Below the pieces are notes generated by a model. It saw only the letters and a program-made list of their open reading frames with translations, did not search any database and had not been told where the DNA came from. The position numbers were made by a program, and so were the translations under genes. DNA of 64,000 bases from Actinostola sp. cb2023 (Eukaryota > Cnidaria > Anthozoa > Actiniaria > Actinostolidae): assembly GCA_033675265.1 (NCBI GenBank), contig JAUJYZ010000694.1, forward strand, positions 268,843 through 332,842. Reading direction: 5' to 3'. Positions 39,107 through 52,822 of the stretch are shown here, in pieces (within the stretch, counting starts at the first letter, position 1; the number at the start of each line of letters is the position of its first letter).

Positions 39107-39339
39107 AACCCCGGATGCAGTCTATGGGAACCTGTTACAGTAGTGGCAAAACATGACACACCAAGATCCTATACATGGTCAAAACTGAGGATGGCCCCGC
39201 CTATAGGAGGAATCGTCGTCACTTGATGATAGTCAAAGAAAACAGCACTGTACTTCCAGCTGAGGATTACATTGACCTGACACCATCTCCAGTCAGCTCG
39301 TTAATAATGCCAGGAAACAAACAAACAAGAGACACCTAG
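39107..39339 (+). pseudogene. Ty3/gypsy integrase C-terminal remnant
   Basis: A 54-codon frame (39,175-39,339) contains VKTEDGPAYRRNRRHLMIVK, matching the conserved tail of gypsy integrases (RSYxV-T-G--YRRNRRHL). The preceding AKHDTPRSY is in another frame, so the copy is frame-broken. No other Pol domain is nearby. Confidence 0.65.
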
Positions 39340-39700
39340 TGCGATGTGTCAAGAACCAAACAACATCAGAATCAGCAGCTTCGGGAGAATTATCAAACCC
39401 AACCCAAGATAGATCAGAATTAATTAAGAGGGCCAACATTGAAAGACCAAGTGGAGAAGTGAGACGGAGAAGGTGGAAGTTCTTGGGTCATACTCTCAGA
39501 ATGGAACACGACAACAGCTGTGTAACGGCACTTACATGGGCACGAGAAGGAAGGAGGAAGAAAGGAAGGCCAAAGACAACATGGCGACGAACAGTTGAGA
39601 AAGAGAGAGCAAGAGCTGGTTGGAAGTCCTAGGATGAATGTGCGCAGCCAGGAACAAGACTAAATGGAAGAATTAAGGATGTTGAGTCCTTATGCACCTC
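39340..39700 (+). pseudogene. LINE reverse-transcriptase C-terminus, broken by TAG
   Basis: The frame from 39,339 contains RRRRWKFLGHTLRMEHDN and GRKKGRPKTTWRRTVEKE, the hallmark of the C-terminal end of many animal non-LTR retrotransposon ORF2 proteins. A TAG replaces the conserved Trp (WKS-stop-DE) at 39,630; the frame then continues to LCTS and a stop near 39,703. No endonuclease or catalytic RT region is present, as expected for 5'-truncated copies. Confidence 0.75.
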
Positions 39701-39734
39701 TTAAGGGCACGTAGAAGATAGGTGACAGTACCAT

Positions 39735-39892
39735 AGTACTACAGTTGAGAAAGAGATAGCAAGAGCTGGTTGGAAGTCCTGGGATGAAGTACGCCAGTGC
39801 TCAGCCAGGAACAAGACTAGTATGGAAGAAGGATGTTGAGGCCTTATGTACCTCTTAGAGGTGCGTAGAAGATAGGTGACAACCCAAGACAT
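39735..39892 (+). repeat. Partial tandem duplication of the LINE 3' end
   Basis: AGTTGAGAAAGAGATAGCAA through GAAGATAGGTGACA repeats the segment starting near 39,590. Here the Trp codon (TGG) is intact, but later frame shifts occur. On the minus strand it gives a spurious open frame. Confidence 0.75.
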
Positions 39893-39936
39893 GCTTCTTG
39901 AACTTTATTTACCATTAGTGACATTAATTATATGAG

Positions 39937-40441
39937 CGATGTTAGTACAGAAGGGGTCTTCAAAACTAAGACCCATTTCATAACCCGCTTTAAAAAGAAT
40001 GGGAAGGTTTCTCAAAGTTACATCCGTTCCAAGACCCTATTTGAGCTAGCAATTCTCATGATGTGTCCTCCTATTCGTCTACACAATTACGTACCTTGAC
40101 AAAACTACTGACGGGCTAAACGCGAACATGTGTAGCTTGCACTACAATGCATGACACGTCTGCAAAGAATACAATTAGTGAAGACGCATTACAGCCATTG
40201 TGCTATTTGTGACAATGTAGGTTATCAATAAATCTAGAAAATACTGAATAGAACTCCGCTCTATGCGATGACGACACAGTATCATTGCGTCACATGTCCT
40301 TCAGTCAACAATTGAGAGATGTTAGTACAGAAGGGGCCTTCAGAACTAAGACCCATTTGATAACCCGCTTTAAAAAGAATGGGAAGGTTTCTCAAATTTA
40401 CATCCTTTCCAAGACCCTATTTGAGCTAGCAATTCTCATAT
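39937..40441. repeat. Direct repeats of about 120 bp
   Basis: TGTTAGTACAGAAGGGGTCT ... TTGAGCTAGCAATTCTCAT at about 39,938-40,059 is repeated at 40,319-40,440 with about 95% identity by eye. The spacing is 381 bp. The function is unknown; it may be a solo repeat pair from a lost element. Confidence 0.85.
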
Positions 40442-40956
40442 GTATATACTCATCACTATTCCATAGTTACGCATGTACATAGTTAATCCATTTTACTTTA
40501 TTTACTACTTTATTTACTTTATGATGTAATGTTTCAAATACTAGTCACTGTATTCTATTGGGGTTTCAAAATTCGAGTGAAATTTCAAATGCCGAAGCGC
40601 AGCTGAAATCATGTTTTACTGAATCTGATCAACCTTGTTATCAAACTTTTTGAACTCATGGGAGAGCTTTCTACCATTGTTTCAAAATACTGCACGTGGT
40701 ACAAATTAGAAACCCTGGTTGGTGGATTCCCTCATGAATAATTAATGAGAATCTGTCTTTGTAAGCACAAGCCCGCCTAGATTAGCTTTGCTATTTGCGG
40801 GTAGGTGTGTGTTACACTATGTATATATTAATCAATGTGAATAAACTGAACTGAAGTTCACCTCGTCTATCTAGTATCTTCGCAACCACAACACACCACA
40901 GGTTATTATGGCGCGCCGTTTCTTTCAGAATTAATGTTTCGCTTGATTATGGATTT
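40442..40956. other. Spacer before the satellite, nothing recognised
   Basis: AT-rich single-copy-looking DNA with no exon or repeat that could be supported. Confidence 0.4.
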
Positions 40957-41455
40957 GTCTACCGTGATGTGGTTAGAATACCGTAATGCTACTGTCACAA
41001 CTTGACTAAAATGCTTTCTGTCCGGCTTAAAATTTATACTACCGTGATAAATTCACTATACCTTGATAAAGTTTAACAGTACTACCGTAATACACTCATT
41101 CTACCTTAATAAACTTTATACTACCGTGATAAAAAAAATTCACCTGGGACTAGGGGTAGATTATACCACCGTGATTCATTCACTCTCTTGATAAAGTTTT
41201 ATACTACCGTGATTCATTCACTCTACCTTGATAAAGGTTTATACTACCGTGATACATTCACTCTACCTTGATAAAGTTTTACACTACCGTGATTCATTCT
41301 CTACCTTGATAAAGTTTTATACTACCGTGATTCATTCACTCTACCTTGATAAAGGTTTATACTACCGTGATCCATTCACTCTACCTTGATAAAGTTTTAT
41401 ACTACCGTGATACATTCACTCTACCTTGATAAAGTGGTATACTACCGTGATACAT
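40957..41455. repeat. Degenerate about 40-bp array (TACCGTGAT / TACCTTGAT)
   Basis: The alternation CTACCGTGATWCATTCACT + CTACCTTGATAAAGTTTTATA gives a unit of about 40 bp, tidy at 41,160-41,455 and increasingly decayed to the left. Both halves share CTACCKTGAT with the main satellite, so this appears to be the older edge or a related family. Confidence 0.85.
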
Positions 41456-41470
41456 TCATTGATACTGATA

Positions 41471-44400
41471 CGACCTTGATGCGTTTTCTACCTTGATGTA
41501 ACTCATACGACCTTGATGCGTTTTCTACCTTGATGTAACATAAATACGACCTTAATGCGTTTTTTACCTTGATGTAACATAATACAACCTTGATGCGTTT
41601 TCTACCTTGATGTAACATAAATACGACCTTGATGCGTTTTCTACCTTGATGTAACATAAATACGACCTTGATGCGTTTTCTACCTTGATGTAACATAAAT
41701 ACGACCTTGATGCGTTTTCTACCTTGATGTAACATAATACAACCTTGATGCGTTTTCTACCTTGATGTAACATAAATACGACCTTGAAACGTTTTCTACC
41801 ATGATGTAACATAATACGACCTTGATGCGTTTTCTACCTTGATGTAACATAAATACGACCTTGATGCGTTTTCTACCTTGATGTAACATAATACGACCTT
41901 GATGCGTTTTTTACCTTGATGTAACATAATACGACCTTGATGCGTTTTCTACCTTGATGTAACATAATACAACCTTGATGCGTTTTCTACCTTGATGTAA
42001 CATAAATACGACCTTGATGCGTTTTCTACCTTGATGTAACATAATACAACCTTGATGCGTTTTCTACCTTGATGTAACATAATACAACCTTGATGCGTTT
42101 TCTACCTTGATGTAACATAAATACGACCTTAATGCGTTTTCTACCTTGATGTAACATAATACAACCTTGATGCGTTTTCTACCTTGATGTAACATAAATA
42201 CGACCTTGATGCGCTTTCTACCTTGATGTAACATAATACAACCTTGATGCGTTTTCTACCTTGATGTAACATAAATACGACCTTGATGCGTTTTCTACCT
42301 TGATGTAACATAATACAACCTTGATGCGTTTTCTACCTTGATGTAACATAATACAACCTTGATGCGTTTTCTACCTTGATGTAACATAAATACGACCTTG
42401 ATGCGTTTTTTCTACCTTGATGTAACATAATACAACCTTGATGCGTTTTCTACCTTGATGTAACATAAATACGACCTTGATGCGTTTTTTCTACCTTGAT
42501 GTAACATAATACGACCTTGATGCGTTTTCTACCTTGATGTAACATAAATACGACCTTGATGCGTTTTCTACCTTGATGTAACATAAATACGACCTTGATG
42601 CGTTTTCTACCTTGATGTAACATAATACAACCTTGATGCGTTTTCTACCTTGATGTAACATAAATACGACCTTGAAACGTTTTCTACCATGATGTAACAT
42701 AATACGACCTTGATGCGTTTTCTACCTTGATGTAACATAAATACGACCTTGATGCGTTTTCTACCTTGATGTAACATAAATACGACCTTGATGCGTTTTC
42801 TACCTTGATGTAACATAATACGACCTTGATGCGTTTTCTACCTTGATGTAACATAAATACGACCTTGATGCGTTTTCTACCTTGATGTAACATAATACGA
42901 CCTTGATGCGTTTTCTACCTTGATGTAACATAATACAACCTTGATGCGTTTTCTACCTTGATGTAACATAATACAACCTTGATGCGTTTTCTACCTTGAT
43001 GTAACATAAATACGACCTTGATGCGTTTTCTACCTTGATGTAACATAATACAACCTTGATGCGTTTTCTACCTTGATGTAACATAATACAACCTTGATGC
43101 GTTTTCTACCTTGATGTAACATAAATACGACCTTGATGCGTTTTCTACCTTGATGTAACATAATACAACCTTGATGCGTTTTCTACCTTGATGTAACATA
43201 AATACGACCTTGATGCGCTTTCTACCTTGATGTAACATAATACAACCTTGATGCGTTTTCTACCTTGATGTAACATAAATACGACCTTGATGCGTTTTCT
43301 ACCTTGATGTAACATAATACAACCTTGATGCGTTTTCTACCTTGATGTAACATAATACGACCTTGATGCGTTTTCTACCTTGATGTAACATAAATACGAC
43401 CTTGATGCGTTTTCTACCTTGATGTAACATAATACGACCTTGATGCGTTTTCTACCTTGCAATTGATGTAACATAATACAACCTTGATGCGTTTTCTACC
43501 TTGATGTAACATAAATACGACCTTGATGCGTTTTCTACCTTGATGTAACATAATACAACCTTGATGCGTTTTCTACCTTGATGTAACATAAATACGACCT
43601 TAACGCGTTTTCTACCTTGATGTAACATAATACAACCTTGATGCGTTTTCTACCTTGATGTAACATAAATACGACCTTGATGCGTTTTTTTTCTACCTTG
43701 ATGTAACATAAATACGACCTTGATGCGTTTTCTACCTTGATGTAACATAATACAACCTTGATGCGTTTTCTACCTTGATGTAACATAAATACGACCTTGA
43801 TGCGTTTTCTACCTTGATGTAACATAAATACGACCTTGATGCGTTTTCTACCTTGATGTAACATACTGATACAACCTTGATGCGTTTTCTACCTTGATGT
43901 AACATAAATAGGACCTTAATGCGTTTTCTACCTTGATGTAACATAATACATGCAACCTTGATGCGTTTTCTACCTTGATGTAACATAATACAACCTTGAT
44001 GCGTTTTCTACCTTGATGTAAAATAAATACGACCTTGATGTGTTTTCTACCTTGATGTAACATAAATACGACCTTGATGCGTTTTCTACCTTGATGTAAC
44101 ATAATACAACCTTGATGCGTTTTCTACCTTGATGTAACATAAATACGACCTTGATGCGTTTTCTACCTTGAAGTAACATAATACAACCTTGATGCGTTTT
44201 CTACCTTGATGTAACATAAATACGACCTTAATGCGTTTTCTACCTTGATGTAACATAAATACAACCTTGATGCGTTTTCTACCTTGATGTAACATAAATA
44301 CGACCTTGATGCGTTTTCTACCTTGATGTAACATAACTACGACCTTGATGCGTTTTCTACCTTGATGTAACATAAATACGACCTTGATGCGTTTTCTACC

Positions 44401-47400
44401 TTGATGTAACATAAATACGACCTTGATGCGTTTTCTACCTTGATGTAACATAATACAACCTTGATGCGTTTTCTACCTTGATGTAACATAAATACGACCT
44501 TGAAACGTTTTCTACCATGATGTAACATAATACGACCTTGATGCGTTTTCTACCTTGATGTAACATAAATACGACCTTGATGCGTTTTCTACCTTGATGT
44601 AACATAAATACGACCTTGATGCGTTTTCTACCTTGATGTAACATAATATACGACCTTGATGCGTTTTTTTACCTTGATGTAACATAAATACGACCTTGAT
44701 GCGTTTTCTACCTTGATGTAACATAATACGACCTTGATGCGTTTTCTACCTTGATGTAACATAATACAACCTTGATGCGTTTTCTACCTTGATGTAACAT
44801 AATACAACCTTGATGCGTTTTCTACCTTGATGTAACATAATACAACCTTGATGCGTTTTCTACCTTGATGTAACATAATACGACCTTGATGCGTTTTTTT
44901 ACCTTGATGTAACATAAATACGACCTTGATGCGTTTTCTACCTTGATGTAACATAATACGACCTTGATGCGTTTTCTACCTTGATGTAACATAAATACAA
45001 CCTTGATGCGTTTTCTACCTTGATGTAACATAATACAACCTTGATGCGTTTTCTACCTTGATGTAACATAAATACGACCTGATGCGTTTTCTACCTTGAT
45101 GTAACATAATACAACCTTGATGCGTTTTCTACCTTGATGTAACATAATACAACCTTGATGCGTTTTCTACCTTGATGTAACATAAATACGACCTTAATGC
45201 GTTTTCTACCTTGATGTAACATAAATACGACCTTGATGCGTTTTCTACCTTGATGTAACATAATACGACCTTGATGCGTTTTCTACCTTGCAATTGATGT
45301 AACATAATACAACCTTGATGCGTTTTCTACCTTGATGTAACATAATACAACCTTGATGCGTTTTCTACCTTGATGTAACATAAATACGACCTTAATGCGT
45401 TTTCTACCTTGATGTAACATAATACAACCTTGATGCGTTTTCTACCTTGATGTAACATAAATACGACCTTAATGCGTTTTCTACCTTGATGTAACATAAT
45501 ACAACCTTGATGCGTTTTCTACCTTGATGTAACATAAATACGACCTTGATGCGTTTTCTACCTTGATGTAACATAACTACGACCTTGATGCGTTTTCTAC
45601 CTTGATGTAACATAAATACGACCTTGATGCGTTTTCTACCTTGATGTAACATAATACAACCTTGATGCGTTTTCTACCTTGATGTAACATAAATACGACC
45701 TTGATGCGTTTTCTACCTTGATGTAACATAAATACGACCTTGATGCGTTTTCTACCTTGATGTAACATACTGATACAACCTTGATGCGTTTTCTACCTTG
45801 ATGTAACATAAATAGGACCTTAATGCGTTTTCTACCTTGATGTAACATAATACATGCAACCTTGATGCGTTTTCTACCTTGATGTAACATAATACAACCT
45901 TGATGCGTTTTCTACCTTGATGTAAAATAAATACGACCTTGATGTGTTTTCTACCTTGATGTAACATAAATACGACCTTGAGGCGTTTTCTACCTTGATG
46001 TAACATAAATACGACCTTGATGCGCTTTTCTACTTTGATGTAACATAACTACGACCTTGATGCGTTTTCTACCTTGATATAACATAAATACGACCTTGAT
46101 GCGTTTTCTACCTTGATGTAACATAATACGACCTAGATGCGTTTTCTACCTTGATGTAACATAAATACAACCTTGATGCGTTTTCTACCTTGATGTAACA
46201 TAAATACGACCTTGATGCGTTTTCTACCTTGATGTAACATAATACGACCTTGATGCGTTTTCTACCTTGATGTAACATAAATACAACCTTGATGCGTTTT
46301 CTACCTTGATGTAACATAAATACAACCTTGATGCGTTTTCTACCTTGATGTAACATAAATACGACCTTGATGCGTTTTCTACCTTGATGTAACATAAATA
46401 CAACCTTGATGCGTTTTCTACCTTGATGTAACATAATACAAACTTGATGCGTTTTCTACCTTGATGTAAAATAAATACGACCTTGATGCGTTTTCTACCT
46501 TGATGAAACATAAATACGACCTTGATGCGTTTTTCTACCTTGATGTAACATAATACAACCTTGATGCGTTTTCTACCTTGATGTAACATAAATACGACCT
46601 TGATGCGTTTTCTACCTTGAAGTAACATAATACAACCTTGATGCGTTTTCTACCTTGATGTAACATAAATACGACCTTAATGCGTTTTCTACCTTGATGT
46701 AACATAATACAACCTTGATGCGTTTTCTACCTTGATGTAACATAAATACGACCTTGATGCGCTTTCTACCTTGATGTAACATAACTACGACCTTGATGCG
46801 TTTTCTACCTTGATATAACATAAATACGACCTTGATGCGTTTTCTACCTTGATGTAACATAATACAACCTTGATGCGTTTTCTACCTTGATGTAACATAA
46901 ATACGACCTTGATGCGTTTTCTACCTTGATGTAACATAAATACGACCTTGATGCGTTTTCTACCTTGATGTAACATACTGATACAACCTTGATGCGTTTT
47001 CTACCTTGATGTAACATAAATACGACCTTGATGCGTTTTCTACCTTGATGTAACATAATACAACCTTGATGCGTTTTCTACCTTGATGTAAAATAAATAC
47101 GACCTTGATGTGTTTTCTACCTTGATGTAACATTAATACGACCTTGAGGCGTTTTCTACCTTGATGTAACATAAATACGACCTTGATGCGTTTTCTACTT
47201 TGATGTAACATAACTACGACCTTGATGCGTTTTCTACCTTGATATAACATAAATACGACCTTGATGCGTTTTCTACCTTGATGTAACATAATACGACCTA
47301 GATGCGTTTTCTACCTTGATGTAAAATAAATACGACCTTGATGCGTTTTCTACCTTGATGTAACATAAATACGACCTTGATGCGTTTTCTACCTTGATGT

Positions 47401-50400
47401 AACATAATACAACCTTGATGCGTTTTCTACCTTGATGTAACATAAATACGACCTTGATGCGTTTTCTACCTTGAAGTAACATAATACAACCTTGATGCGT
47501 TTTCTACCTTGATGTAACATAAATACGACCTTAATGCGTTTTCTACCTTGATGTAACATAATACAACCTTGATGCGTTTTCTACCTTGATGTAACATAAA
47601 TACGACCATGATGCGCTTTCTACCTTGATGTAACATAACTACGACCTTGATGCGTTTTCTACCTTGTAACATAATACAACCTTGATGCGTTTTCTACCTT
47701 GATGTAACATAAATACAACCTTGATGCGTTTTCTATCTTGATGTAACATAAATACGACCTTGATGCGTTTTCTACCTTGATGTAACATAATACGACCTTG
47801 ATGCGTTTTCTACCTTGATGTAACATAAATACAACCTTGATGCGTTTTCTACCTTGATGTAACATAAATACAACCTTGATGCGTTTTCTACCTTGATGTA
47901 ACATATAATACGACCTTGATGCGTTTTCTACCTTGATGTAACATAAATACAACCTTGATGCGTTTTCTACCTTGATGTAACATAATACAACCTTGATGCG
48001 TTTTCTACCTTGATGTAAAATAAATACGACCTTGATGCGTTTTCTACCTTGATGAAACATAAATACGACCTTGATGCCTTTTCTACCTTGATGTAACATA
48101 ATACAACCTTGATGCGTTTTCTACCTTGATGTAACATAAATACGACCTTGATGCGTTTTTTCTACCTTGAAGTAACATAATACAACCTTGATGCGTTTTC
48201 TACCTTGATGTAACATAAATACGACCTTAATGCGTTTTCTACCTTGATGTAACATAATACAACCTTGATGCGTTTTCTACCTTGATGTAACATAAATACG
48301 ACCTTGATGCGCTTTCTACCTTGATGTAACATAACTACGACCTTGATGCGTTTTCTACCTTGATATAACATAAATACGACCTTGATGCGTTTTCTACCTT
48401 GATGTAACATAATACAACCTTGATGCGTTTTCTACCTTGATGTAACATAAATACGACCTTGATGCGTTTTCTACCTTGATGTAACATATATACGACCTTG
48501 ATGCGTTTTCTACCTTGATGTAACATACTGATACAACCTTGATGCGTTTTCTACCTTGATGTAACATAAATACGACCTTAATGCGTTTTCTACCTTGATG
48601 TAACATAATACATGCAACCTTGATGCGTTTTCTACCTTGATGTAACATAAATACGACCTTGATGCGTTTTCTACCTTGATGTAAAATAAATACGACCTTG
48701 ATGCGTTTTCTACCTTGATGTAACATAAATACGACCTTGATGCGTTTTCTACCTTGATGTAACATAAATACAACCTTGATGCGTTTTCTACCTTGATGTA
48801 ACATAAATACGACCTTAATGCGTTTTCTACCTTGATGTAACATAATACATGCAACCTTGATGCGTTTTCTACCTTGATGTAACATAAATACAACTTTGAT
48901 GCGTTTTCTACCTTGATGTAACATAAATACGACCTTGATGCGCTTTCTACTTTGATGTAACATAACTACGACCTTGATGCGTTTTCTACCTTGATATAAC
49001 ATAAAAATACGACCTTGATGCGTTTTCTACCTTGATGTAACATAATACGACCTTGATGCGTTTTCTACCTTGATGTAACATAAATACAACCTTGATGCGT
49101 TTTCTACCTTGATGTAACATAAATACGACCTTGATGCGTTTTCTACCTTGATGTAACATAATACGACCTTGATGCGTTTTCTACCTTGATGTAACATAAA
49201 TACAACCTTGATGCGTTTTCTACCTTGATGTAACATAAATACAACCTTGATGCGTTTTCTACCTTGATGTAACATAAATACGACCTTGATGCGTTTTCTA
49301 CCTTGATGTAACATAAATACAACCTTGATGCGTTTTCTACCTTGATGTAACATAATACAACCTTGATGCGTTTTCTACCTTGATGTAAAATAAATACGAC
49401 CTTGATGCGTTTTCTACCTTGATGAAACATAAATACGACCTTGATGCCTTTTCTACCTTGATGTAACATAATACAACCTTGATGCGTTTTCTACCTTGAT
49501 GTAACATAAATACGACCTTGATGCGTTTTCTACCTTGAAGTAACATAATACAACCTTGATGCGTTTTCTACCTTGATGTAACATAAATACGACCTTAATG
49601 CGTTTTCTACCTTGATGTAACATAATACAACCTTGATGCGTTTTCTACCTTGATGTAACATAAATACGACCTTGATGCGCTTTCTACCTTGATGTAACAT
49701 AACTACGACCTTAATGCGTTTTCTACCTTGATGTAACATAATACATACAACCTTGATGCGTTTTCTACCTTGATGTAACATAAATACGACCTTGATGCGT
49801 TTTCTACCTTGATGTAACATAATACAACCTTGATGCGTTTTCTACCTTGATGTAACATAAATACGACCTTAATGCGTTTTCTACCTTGATGTAACATAAT
49901 ACATTCAACCTTGATGCGTTTTCTACCTTGATGTAACATAAATACAACCTTGATGCGTTTTCTACCTTGATGTAACATAATACAACCTTGATGCGTTTTC
50001 TACCTTGATGTAACATAAATACAACCTTGATGCGTTTTCTACCTTGATGTAACATAATACAACCTTGATGCGTTTTCTACCTTGATGTAAATAAATACGA
50101 CCTTGATGCGTTTTCTACCTTGATGTAACATAAATACGACCTTGATGCGTTTTCTACCTTGATGTAACATAATACAACCTTGATGCGTTTTCTACCTTGA
50201 TGTAACATAAATACGACCTTAATGCGTTTTCTACCTTGATGTAACATAATAATGCAACCTTGATGCGCGTTTTCTACCTTGATGTAACATAAATACGACC
50301 TTGATGCGTTTTCTACCTTGATGTAAAATAAATACGACCTTGATGCGTTTTCTACCTTGATGTAACATAAATACGACCTTGATGCGTTTTCTACCTTGAT

Positions 50401-51955
50401 GTAACATAATACAACCTTGATGCGTTTTCTACCTTGATGTAACATAAATACGACCTTAATGCGTTTTCTACCTTGATGTAACATAATACATGCAACCTTG
50501 ATGCGTTTTCTACCTTGATGTAACATAAATACAACCTTGATGCGTTTTCTACCTTGATGTAACATAAATACGACCTTGATGCGCTTTCTACTTTGATGTA
50601 ACATAACTACGACCTTGATGCGTTTTCTACCTTGATATAACATAAATACGACCTTGATGCGTTTTCTACCTTGATGTAACATAATACGACCTTGATGCGT
50701 TTTCTACCTTGATGTAACATAAATACAACCTTGATGCGTTTTCTACCTTGATGTAACATAAATACGACCTTGATGCGTTTTCTACCTTGATGTAACATAA
50801 TACGACCTTGATGCGTTTTCTACCTTGATGTAACATAAATACAACCTTGATGCGTTTTCTACCTTGATGTAACATAAATACAACCTTGATGCGTTTTCTA
50901 CCTTGATGTAACATAAATACGACCTTGATGCGTTTTCTACCTTGATGTAACATAAATACAACCTTGATGCGTTTTCTACCTTGATGTAACATAATACAAC
51001 CTTGATGCGTTTTCTACCTTGATGTAAAATAAATACGACCTTGATGCGTTTTCTACCTTGATGAAACATAAATACGACCTTGATGCGTTTTCTACCTTGA
51101 TGTAACATAATACAACCTTGATGCGTTTTCTACCTTGATGTAACATAAATACGACCTTGATGCGTTTTCTACCTTGAAGTAACATAATACAACCTTGATG
51201 CGTTTTCTACCTACCTTGATGTAACATAAATACGACCTTAATGCGTTTTCTACCTTGATGTAACATAATACAACCTTGATGCGTTTTCTACCTTGATGTA
51301 ACATAAATACGACCTTGATGCGCTTTCTACCTTGATGTAACATAACTACGACCTTAATGCGTTTTTCTACCTTGATGTAACATAATACATGCAACCTTGA
51401 TGCGTTTTCTACCTTGATGTAACATAAATACGACCTTGATGCGTTTTCTACCTTGATGTAACATAATACAACCTTGATGCGTTTTCTACCTTGATGTAAC
51501 ATAAATACAACCTTGATGCGTTTTCTACCTTGATGTAACATAATACAACCTTGATGCGTTTTCTACCTTGATGTAAAATAAATACGACTTTGATGCGTTT
51601 TCTACCTTGATGTAACATAAATACGACCTTGATGCGTTTTCTACCTTGATGTAACATAATACAACCTTGATGCGTTTTCTACCTTGATGTAACATAAATA
51701 CGATCTTAATGCGTTTTCTACCTTGATGTAACATAATACATGCAACCTTGATGCGTTTTCTACCTTGATGTAACATAAATACAACCTTGATGCGTTTTCT
51801 ACCTTGATGTAACATAATACAACCTTGATGCGTTTTCTACCTTGATGTAACATAATACAACCTTGATGCGTTTTCTACCTTGATGTAACATAAATACGAC
51901 CTTGATGCGTTTTCTACCTTGATGTAACATAAATACGACCTTGATGTAACATAAT
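41471..51955. repeat. Satellite block, 38-39-bp unit, plus-oriented, about 10.5 kb
   Basis: Roughly 270 copies of ACCTTGATGCGTTTTCT + ACCTTGATGTAACATAAWACR. The unit is dimeric: both halves begin ACCTTGATG. The two common forms differ by ATAAATACG versus ATAATACA. Rare variants (CTTGCAATTGATG at about 43,457 and 45,289; ATACTGATACAACC at about 43,864, 45,770, 46,979 and 48,530; AATACATGCAACC at seven sites) recur together, showing larger duplicated blocks. Because 39 is divisible by 3, long repetitive open frames (MLHQGRKRIKVV type) appear on the minus strand; they are artefacts. Confidence 0.97.
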
Positions 51956-52460
51956 ACTAGGAACAACAATTTCGTCATATCATTGACTAAAATACGGAGT
52001 TTGGAAATGATGTTTGATCACTTTTATTTAACCAATTTCCCTCATCGTCTGCCTGGACATTCTTGGGTAATCGTAGCAGTTATACGGAGTTATATACCTG
52101 GTTGAATTTAATAATTGCAAAAGAAAATCCCGTAACCTATCAGCGGAATAACACATTTCTAAATAATATGATGATTGAAGTTTCGGTTATTCGATATTTG
52201 AAAAATTCAGAAATAAATAAATCATACTTCAAAAGGTCAGACATCGACGTGTAACAGGCTTGTTGTATTTGTGGTTTCCGGTGATCACAAGTAATTATTT
52301 TTACCTCTAGTTCTACAGATTCAGTTGTGATCAGTCGGTTAAGCGAAGTGATACTGATGGAATTCACTGAGTTTATTGATGTAGTCTTTAGACTTTGTTC
52401 TGAAGTAGAACGGAGGATTCATTCGTCGGACTCAAATGTACGGTGGCCCATAAGTGTCAC
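51956..52460. other. Spacer between satellite and HECT gene
   Basis: No recognised domain or RNA. It would hold the promoter of the gene starting at 52,750; no TATA-type element could be assigned with confidence. Confidence 0.45.
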
Positions 52461-52660
52461 ATCAAATACAAATCGCTCACATCAAATACAAATTGCTCAC
52501 ATCAAATACAAATCGCTCACATCAAATACAAATCGCTCACATCAAATACAAATCGCTCACATCAAATACAAATCGCTCACATCAAATACAAATCGCTCAC
52601 ATCAAATACAAATCGCTCACATCAAATACAAATCGCTCACATCAAATACAAATCGCTCAC
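52461..52660. repeat. 20-bp tandem array, ten copies
   Basis: ATCAAATACAAATCGCTCAC occurs exactly ten times with one substitution. It ends about 90 bp before the ATG of the HECT gene. Three open frames through it are repeat artefacts. Confidence 0.97.
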
Positions 52661-52749
52661 ATCGTGGAGGCCTGGATACCACTTACAGATCGCGAAGCAT
52701 TATGGGAATTTCTTCCTACGTTAATGACGGACTTCACGTGTTCAAGATC

Positions 52750-52822
52750 ATGTTTTGTTCCAGCTGTGGAGCTAGTATACTACCTAACAATAGCGGCCGG
52801 TTTTGTTCTAATTGTGGAAAAG
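52750..52822 (+). CDS. HECT gene exon 1 (zinc ribbon)
   Basis: ATG followed by CxxC (residues 3, 6) and CxxC (19, 22), ending phase 1 at gttagt. It lies 90 bp downstream of the 20-bp array. Chosen as the start because the ribbon begins at this Met, as in many zinc-ribbon proteins, and because the integrase gene opposite starts the same way. Confidence 0.75.

Noticed and set aside
41442..51853. Dozens of overlapping minus-strand open frames with a 13-residue repeat (MLHQGRKRIKVVF and its frame-mates)
   Set aside because: The satellite unit is mostly 39 bp, divisible by three and lacking stops, so open frames arise automatically in several frames; no start context, splice sites or non-repeat domain.
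41471..51955. CRISPR-like array
   Set aside because: Units are contiguous without unique spacers, the genome is eukaryotic, and there are no cas genes.
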